From the NCBI RefSeq assembly GCF_000164865.1, contig NC_014618.1:3162001-3226000 (forward strand): a stretch of DNA of 64,000 bases, read 5' to 3'. Source of the stretch: [Enterobacter] lignolyticus SCF1. Its GTDB lineage: Bacteria; Pseudomonadota; Gammaproteobacteria; Enterobacterales; Enterobacteriaceae. The position numbers and the translations under genes are program-made. Positions 59,548 through 64,000 of this stretch are shown piece by piece (positions within the stretch are counted from its first letter, which is position 1; every line of letters starts with the position of its first letter). The notes under the pieces are model-generated. The model worked only from the letters and a program-made list of their open reading frames with translations, was not told where the DNA came from and made no database searches.

Positions 59548-62079
59548 ATGCGTATCGCTAACCCTCAACGGTTGCTGAAACCCCGTTCTCTCCTGCCCGC
59601 GATTTTATGCCTGATAGCCCTGCTGTCGGGCGCGCGGGCGTGGGCGGCTGATTATTTCAACCCCGCATTGCTGGATATTGATACCCCGGGTCAGAGCAAA
59701 ACCGATTTATCTGTTTACGAAAACGGCCCGGGGCAGGCGCCGGGTAAATATCGTGTCACGCTGTTTATCAATAACAAAAAAACAGACAGCCTGCAGGTTG
59801 ATTTTAAGCTCGTCGCCTCCGGCGATGGTCACTCATCGCTACAGCCCTGCTTTTCCGTCGACCGCCTGAAGCAGCTTGGCGTCCTGACGGAGAAGTTTCC
59901 GGCGCTGGCGCGCGGCGGCCGGTGCGCCTCTCTGCAGGCGATCCCCAATGCCACGGCCACGTTCCGCGTCAGCGAGCAGCAGCTTCTGTTGAGTATCCCG
60001 CAGTCGGCGCTCGGGCAGATCCCGCGCGGCTATATCCCTCCCGAAGAGTTCGACGAGGGAATCAACGCCGGCCTGCTTAACTATAGCGTCAGCGTAAGCC
60101 GCAGCCATGCCCTGCAGGCCGGTATAGCGCAGAGCAGCAGCCAGTACGTCAACCTGCGCCCGGGGCTCAATATTGGCGCATGGCGGCTGCGTAACTATTC
60201 GACCTGGAGCCGCACCACCAGCGGCAACAGCAGCCAGAGCGATTTCTCCTCGGTTTACACCTACGCCCGGCGCGACATTATTACGCTGAAAAGCCAGCTT
60301 ACGCTTGGCCAGAGCAGCACCCCTGCCGACGTTTTTGACAGCGTCCCCTACACCGGCGCCGCGATGGCTTCCGATGACGATATGCTGCCGGACAGTGAAA
60401 AAGGCTATGCCCCCATCGTACGCGGCATCGCGCACAGTAACGCGCAGGTGGTGGTGCGACAAAATGGCTATATCATCTACCAGAATACCATCGCCCCCGG
60501 CGCGTTTGAGATTAACGATCTCTACCCGACCGGCGGCAGCGGCGACCTCAACGTCACGGTGAAGGAGACCGACGGCAGCGAGCAGCATTTCGTGGTGCCT
60601 TATGCTTCCGTCCCGGTTTTACAGCGTGAAGGACACCTGAAGTACCAGATAGCCGCAGGCCGCTATCGCGCCTATGACGACAGCGTTGAACAGGCGCCCT
60701 TTATGCAAAGCAGCGTCATTTACGGCCTGTCCAGGGGCTTTACCGCCTACGGCGGCTTCCAGCAGAGCCAGCATTATCAGTCGCAGGCGCTCGGCGTGGG
60801 CAAGAATTTCGGCGGATTAGGGGCATTCTCCGTGGACGTCACCCGCGCCCGCGCGCTGCTAAAAAACCGCCGCAGCAGCAGAGGGAACGCCTGGCGGGCG
60901 CGCTACAGCAAAGATATCGCCACCACCGGGACCAACCTCTCGCTGGCAGGCTACCGCTACAACAGCCAGGGGTTCTATACCCTCGGCGACACCCTCGACT
61001 CATGGACCCATAGCAACGACGCGTCGGCGCCGCCGCAGCGCCGCTCCCGTTCAGAAGCGACTATCGATCAGACGCTGGGGGACAAATGGGGAACCCTGAC
61101 CCTGAGCCTGGTGAAAGAGCGCTACTGGGACGGCTCGCCGCCGATGACCTCGGTCGCCTTTAGCTACAACAACAGCTGGCACAACATCAGCTACAGCGTG
61201 AACTACAGCGTCAATAAAAATACCGCAGAGGATAACGACAGCAGCGGCGACGATCGCGTCCTGGCGCTTAACGTTTCCATACCGCTCGACCAGTGGATGC
61301 CGAAAACCTGGGCGAGCTATAGCCTGAATAATGGTAAAAGCGGCACCACACAGAACATCGGCCTGAGCGGCACCGCGCTGCGCGACAACAACCTGAACTG
61401 GAGCGTTCAGCAGGGAATAAGCCACAGCGGAGCGGGCAACACCACGAACCTGAACGCCGACTACAAGGGCACCTATGGCGAAGTGAACGCAGGCTACAGC
61501 CGGGACGGCTATCAGCGCAGCATCAACTACGGCCTGCAGGGCGGCGTAGTGGTGCACGCTCACGGCGTCACGTTGAGTCAACCGCTTGGCGAAACCATTG
61601 CGCTGGTGCAGGCGCCCGGCACGCACGGTACGCACATCGCCAACCAGACCGGCGTGGCGACGGATTTCCGCGGCTATACCGTCGTACCCTACGTCAGCGC
61701 CTGGCGTCATACCACCATCGCGCTGGATACCGAAACGCTGCCGGACGACGTCGATGTGACCCAGGCCGACCAGATTGTCACCCCCACCCGGGGCGCGGTG
61801 GTTCGCGCCCGCTTCCACCCGCGCATCGGCAACCGGGTGCTTATTCGCCTGACCCGCAACGGCACGCCGCTGCCCTTTGGCGCGACCGTCACCACCGACG
61901 ACCGGGACAGCGAGTTTATCGTCGGCGACGACGGGCAGGCCTATATCACCGGCCTTCCTCCCCACGGTCACCTGACGGCGAACTGGGGGACCGACAGCCG
62001 CAGCCGCTGCACGGCGGAATACTCGCTGCCGTCAACCGTGCGCAACCAGATAATCAACCTGTCGGCACTGTGCCGCTAA
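59548..62079 (+). CDS. Fimbrial outer membrane usher
   Basis: 843-aa usher (FimD/PapC family). Signal peptide about 1-33, N-terminal chaperone-binding domain (YFNPALLDIDTPGQSKTDLS), 24-stranded barrel with plug domain (VTVKETDGSEQHFVVPYASVPVLQREG region) and two C-terminal domains with cysteines near the end (RSRCTAEYSLP, LSALCR). Secretes and assembles the pilus at the outer membrane. Long enough to be intact. Confidence 0.94.
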   Translation: MRIANPQRLLKPRSLLPAILCLIALLSGARAWAADYFNPALLDIDTPGQSKTDLSVYENGPGQAPGKYRVTLFINNKKTDSLQVDFKLVASGDGHSSLQPCFSVDRLKQLGVLTEKFPALARGGRCASLQAIPNATATFRVSEQQLLLSIPQSALGQIPRGYIPPEEFDEGINAGLLNYSVSVSRSHALQAGIAQSSSQYVNLRPGLNIGAWRLRNYSTWSRTTSGNSSQSDFSSVYTYARRDIITLKSQLTLGQSSTPADVFDSVPYTGAAMASDDDMLPDSEKGYAPIVRGIAHSNAQVVVRQNGYIIYQNTIAPGAFEINDLYPTGGSGDLNVTVKETDGSEQHFVVPYASVPVLQREGHLKYQIAAGRYRAYDDSVEQAPFMQSSVIYGLSRGFTAYGGFQQSQHYQSQALGVGKNFGGLGAFSVDVTRARALLKNRRSSRGNAWRARYSKDIATTGTNLSLAGYRYNSQGFYTLGDTLDSWTHSNDASAPPQRRSRSEATIDQTLGDKWGTLTLSLVKERYWDGSPPMTSVAFSYNNSWHNISYSVNYSVNKNTAEDNDSSGDDRVLALNVSIPLDQWMPKTWASYSLNNGKSGTTQNIGLSGTALRDNNLNWSVQQGISHSGAGNTTNLNADYKGTYGEVNAGYSRDGYQRSINYGLQGGVVVHAHGVTLSQPLGETIALVQAPGTHGTHIANQTGVATDFRGYTVVPYVSAWRHTTIALDTETLPDDVDVTQADQIVTPTRGAVVRARFHPRIGNRVLIRLTRNGTPLPFGATVTTDDRDSEFIVGDDGQAYITGLPPHGHLTANWGTDSRSRCTAEYSLPSTVRNQIINLSALCR

Positions 62080-62091
62080 TGAGAGTGACCC

Positions 62092-63072
62092 ATGAAGATC
62101 GTAAAATTGCTCAGTATGCTCATCGTGCTATGCGCAAGCTGGCTGCTTATGCCGCAGGCCCGGGCGAGCTGTACATCGCCCAATATTCCCTCTCAGATCC
62201 AGCTCCCCGATATTCGGGTTTCCAGCCTGCTCGCCCCCGGCAGCACCATCCCGGGCACCGAACAGACCGTGACGGTGCATGGTTCGTGCGATAGCGCCGA
62301 CGACGGATTGCCGGTCATCGCCTGCTATTATGGCTCCGGCGCCGAAAGCGCGGGGTTTCCTGGGGTGTATGACACCGGCGTGGCGGGTATCGGTATTACG
62401 CTGATTAACGCTCAGGGCCAGCGTATCCGCGGCAGCGGGATCAAATGCGATACGCGCGGTACGCCATTAGGTTATATCTCCACGGACGGCGCCAAAAGCT
62501 TCAACTTTACGCTAACGCTGGCGCTGGTAAAAACATCGGCACAGGTGGGGAGCGGCGCGTTAGATCAGGCGCAAACGGTATTTGGCCTCGGCGTATTTGA
62601 TCATGAAGGCATCGGCTCGCCGAACCATGTTTCTTACGCGGGGAACGTCACGTTCAGCCAGGTAACCTGCGCCGTCACCCCGCAAAGCCTGAGCATCACG
62701 CTCGGCGACTTCCCGGTAAGCGACTTCACCCACGTTGGCGCCACCACCGCGGCAAAGGAATTTGATATCAGTCTATTGTGTAATGATACCGTCCAGCCGG
62801 AGGTGATGATCTCCAGCGCCAACGGCTATGAAAGCAGCTATCCCGGCGTCGTCAAGCTGACGCCGGAAAACGGCGCGGCAGGCGGAGTGGGGATTGAGAT
62901 GACGTTTGACGGCATGGTTGCCACGTTTGATCGGTACGAGAAAACGGCAGGTCTTGCCTACAGCAACCAGATGCTGCAGATTCCATTTACCGCGCGCTAC
63001 TACCAGACCGCGGGTACCGTGACGCCGGGCCCGGCCAACGGCGTCGCCACTCTGACGCTGGCCTATCAATAA
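62092..63072 (+). CDS. Fimbrial tip adhesin (two-domain)
   Basis: 326-aa protein with a signal peptide (about 1-25, QARAS) and a first domain of about 170 aa with an unfamiliar sequence and cysteines (SCTSPN, GSCDSAD, CYYGSG, KCDTRG), then a pilin domain from about 190 (VTCAVTPQSLSITLGDF to PANGVATLTLAYQ). This architecture is that of a tip adhesin with a receptor-binding lectin domain. Receptor unknown. Confidence 0.8.
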   Translation: MKIVKLLSMLIVLCASWLLMPQARASCTSPNIPSQIQLPDIRVSSLLAPGSTIPGTEQTVTVHGSCDSADDGLPVIACYYGSGAESAGFPGVYDTGVAGIGITLINAQGQRIRGSGIKCDTRGTPLGYISTDGAKSFNFTLTLALVKTSAQVGSGALDQAQTVFGLGVFDHEGIGSPNHVSYAGNVTFSQVTCAVTPQSLSITLGDFPVSDFTHVGATTAAKEFDISLLCNDTVQPEVMISSANGYESSYPGVVKLTPENGAAGGVGIEMTFDGMVATFDRYEKTAGLAYSNQMLQIPFTARYYQTAGTVTPGPANGVATLTLAYQ

Positions 63073-63073
63073 G

Positions 63074-63580
63074 ATGAATATCTTACGCAATATGTTGACG
63101 GTTTGTACGCTGCTGCTTTGCGCATCAGCCAGCGCAATTGACGTACAGATGACGGGGAATATCTACGCTAACACCTGCGCGGTCGACGGCGCCAGCCAGA
63201 GCCTCACCGTCGATCTCGGCCAGGACTCCGCCAGCAATTTCAGCAGCATTGGCGATACCGGCGAATGGAAGGATTTCGACCTGACGCTGTCCCAGTGTCC
63301 CGCCACCGTCACGCTGGCCACCGCGCAGTTCAAAGGCCAGGCCGACGGCAAGCATCCCAATAAGTTTGCTAATACCGGTACAGCGGGCGGGCTGGCGCTG
63401 GAGCTTGCGGACCGGCAGGACAAAATATTGCTCGCGCCGCAGGCAAGCTTTAGCGTGCTGGTGAACCAGAGCGACCACACCGCCGATTTTCCGCTTTCCG
63501 CCCGCTATTACGCCACCAGCGAACCGGTCACCGCCGGGACGTTTAGCGCCACCGTACAGGTGACGTTTACCTACCAGTGA
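63074..63580 (+). CDS. Fimbrial minor subunit
   Basis: 168-aa pilin with signal peptide (ASASAID, cleavage near residue 21), pilin motif GNIYANTCAVDG, cysteine pair (TCAV and SQCPATV) and terminal VQVTFTYQ. Begins one base after the adhesin stop, so translation is coupled. Probably an adaptor or anchor subunit. Last gene of the operon. Confidence 0.85.
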   Translation: MNILRNMLTVCTLLLCASASAIDVQMTGNIYANTCAVDGASQSLTVDLGQDSASNFSSIGDTGEWKDFDLTLSQCPATVTLATAQFKGQADGKHPNKFANTGTAGGLALELADRQDKILLAPQASFSVLVNQSDHTADFPLSARYYATSEPVTAGTFSATVQVTFTYQ

Positions 63581-63583
63581 ACC

Positions 63584-63850
63584 AGGCTGTGACCCGCAAT
63601 TGACCGTGGCGGCGACGCTGAGCCAAACGCCCGTTATCAAGGCGGAGGATGCAGGTCATAGTGGGCCTATGTCCAAATCCGACAACGCGGAGAACGGGCG
63701 TTTGGCACGCGTCCCGAAGGGCTGGGGTCCTTTTTGTGCAGAACTGCGTTACTCACGTTGCATTTGGCCCACCAAACCTCAACGTTCGTGCCTTGTCCTG
63801 CACAAAAATGACCACCAGCGCCATCCACGTGCAATTACGGGACACAGCCT
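63584..63850. repeat. 267-bp structured element with terminal inverted repeats
   Basis: Arms at 63582-63609 and 63825-63852 match in 23 of 28 positions (AGGCTGTG at the outer ends). Inside lie two further perfect inverted repeats: GCCAAACGCCCGTT (63622-63635) with AACGGGCGTTTGGC (63693-63706), and TTTTTGTGCAG (63731-63741) with CTGCACAAAAA (63798-63808), and a nested CGTTG..TTTGG/CCAAA..CAACG hairpin. No ORF of interest. Looks like a MITE or a structured RNA element; no transposase is nearby and no target duplication is clear. Confidence 0.6.
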
Positions 63851-64000
63851 AGCGCTTTTTCGCCGGGGCGGCCCGCCGACGCCCGGTCTTTTTCGCCGCC
63901 GGCGGCGTTTTCCCCTCCGGCGCCTCCGGCTGCTCAATCGGGAAAACCGGCAGCGCGTTAAGCAGACGCTGACCGTAATTTTTGGTCAACAGCCGCCTGT
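63850..64000 (-). CDS. dinG: ATP-dependent DNA helicase DinG, C-terminal end (partial)
   Basis: 49 codons of the 3' end of a gene running off the window, reading LLTKNYGQRLLNALPVFPIEQ and a basic lysine/arginine-rich tail (KKTGRRRAAPAKKR). This matches the C-terminus of E. coli DinG, an XPD-like 5'-3' DNA and RNA helicase of the SOS response, from memory. Adjacent to ybiB in K-12 and here separated by the fimbrial locus. The stop codon lies in the right arm of the structured element. Confidence 0.8.

Noticed and set aside
63584..63850. Retron ncRNA (msr-msd) interpretation of the inverted-repeat element
   Set aside because: No reverse transcriptase gene is in the window, although repeats and hairpins are superficially similar.
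63649..63852. 67-aa plus-strand frame in the structured element
   Set aside because: Its codons are made of inverted repeats and it runs across the dinG stop; it lacks a ribosome site.
1..64000. CRISPR arrays, tRNA, rRNA, prophage or complete IS elements
   Set aside because: No regular direct repeats, tRNA cloverleaf, rRNA stretches, integrase or transposase were seen anywhere in the window.

Overview
The window is chromosomal DNA of a member of the Enterobacteriaceae. Most of its genes match, in product length and order, the E. coli K-12 interval from grxA to dinG (about 18 to 20 min), read in reverse. Enterobacterial hallmarks are present: the sRNA RybB, an ERIC element, REP-type palindromes, the small protein MntS with its MntR box, and an NtrC/sigma-54 promoter before glnH. 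The GC-rich third-codon bias and the accessory genes suggest a relative of Enterobacter, Klebsiella or Lelliottia rather than Escherichia, but the genus cannot be fixed from this window.

Layout: (1) 1-11.1 kb, core: grxA, ybjM, ybjL, rybB, rcdA (ybjK), ybjJ-ybjI, mdfA, ybjG, deoR, dacC, gstB, bssR. (2) 11.3-14.1 kb, accessory: a small exported protein, a complete class C beta-lactamase, a divergent LysR-type regulator that is not AmpR-like, and a small ORF. (3) 14.3-29.2 kb, core: rimO, iaaA-gsiABCD glutathione import operon, moeA-moeB, fsaA, pflE-pflF glycyl radical system, ybiV, then ybiU to 30.7 kb. (4) 30.7-35.7 kb, accessory: LacI regulator, MFS transporter and GH31 enzyme inserted between ybiU and ybiT. 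(5) 35.8-51.8 kb: ybiT, ldtB, then an accessory glycosyltransferase and a GH1/GntR phospho-beta-glucosidase unit, then ybiR-mntR, mntS, opgE, ompX, rhtA, dps, glnHPQ, rlmF. (6) 51.9-57.0 kb: flavin reductase-like gene, the paired DUF1471 proteins mcbA and ybiJ, and adeQ/adeD (adenine uptake and deamination), which in K-12 lie elsewhere. (7) 57.0-64.0 kb: ybiB and the 3' end of dinG, neighbours in K-12, are separated here by a five-gene chaperone-usher fimbrial operon that ends in a highly structured element of about 270 bp with terminal inverted repeats.

Compared with K-12, these genes are absent from their expected places: yliI, the pdeI/dgcI pair, ybiO, fiu/ybiX, ybiC and ybjH.

Themes: sugar catabolism (fsaA, pflEF, ybiV, ybiU, LacI-MFS-GH31, GH1) and oxidative or metal stress (grxA, dps, mntR/mntS). 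The most interesting signals are a 14-bp palindromic motif shared by the pflEF, ybiV and ybiU promoters next to the GH31 locus, the beta-lactamase/LysR pair, twin operators before the GH1 gene, the inverted-repeat element beside dinG, and a strong stem-loop between the major pilin and chaperone genes.
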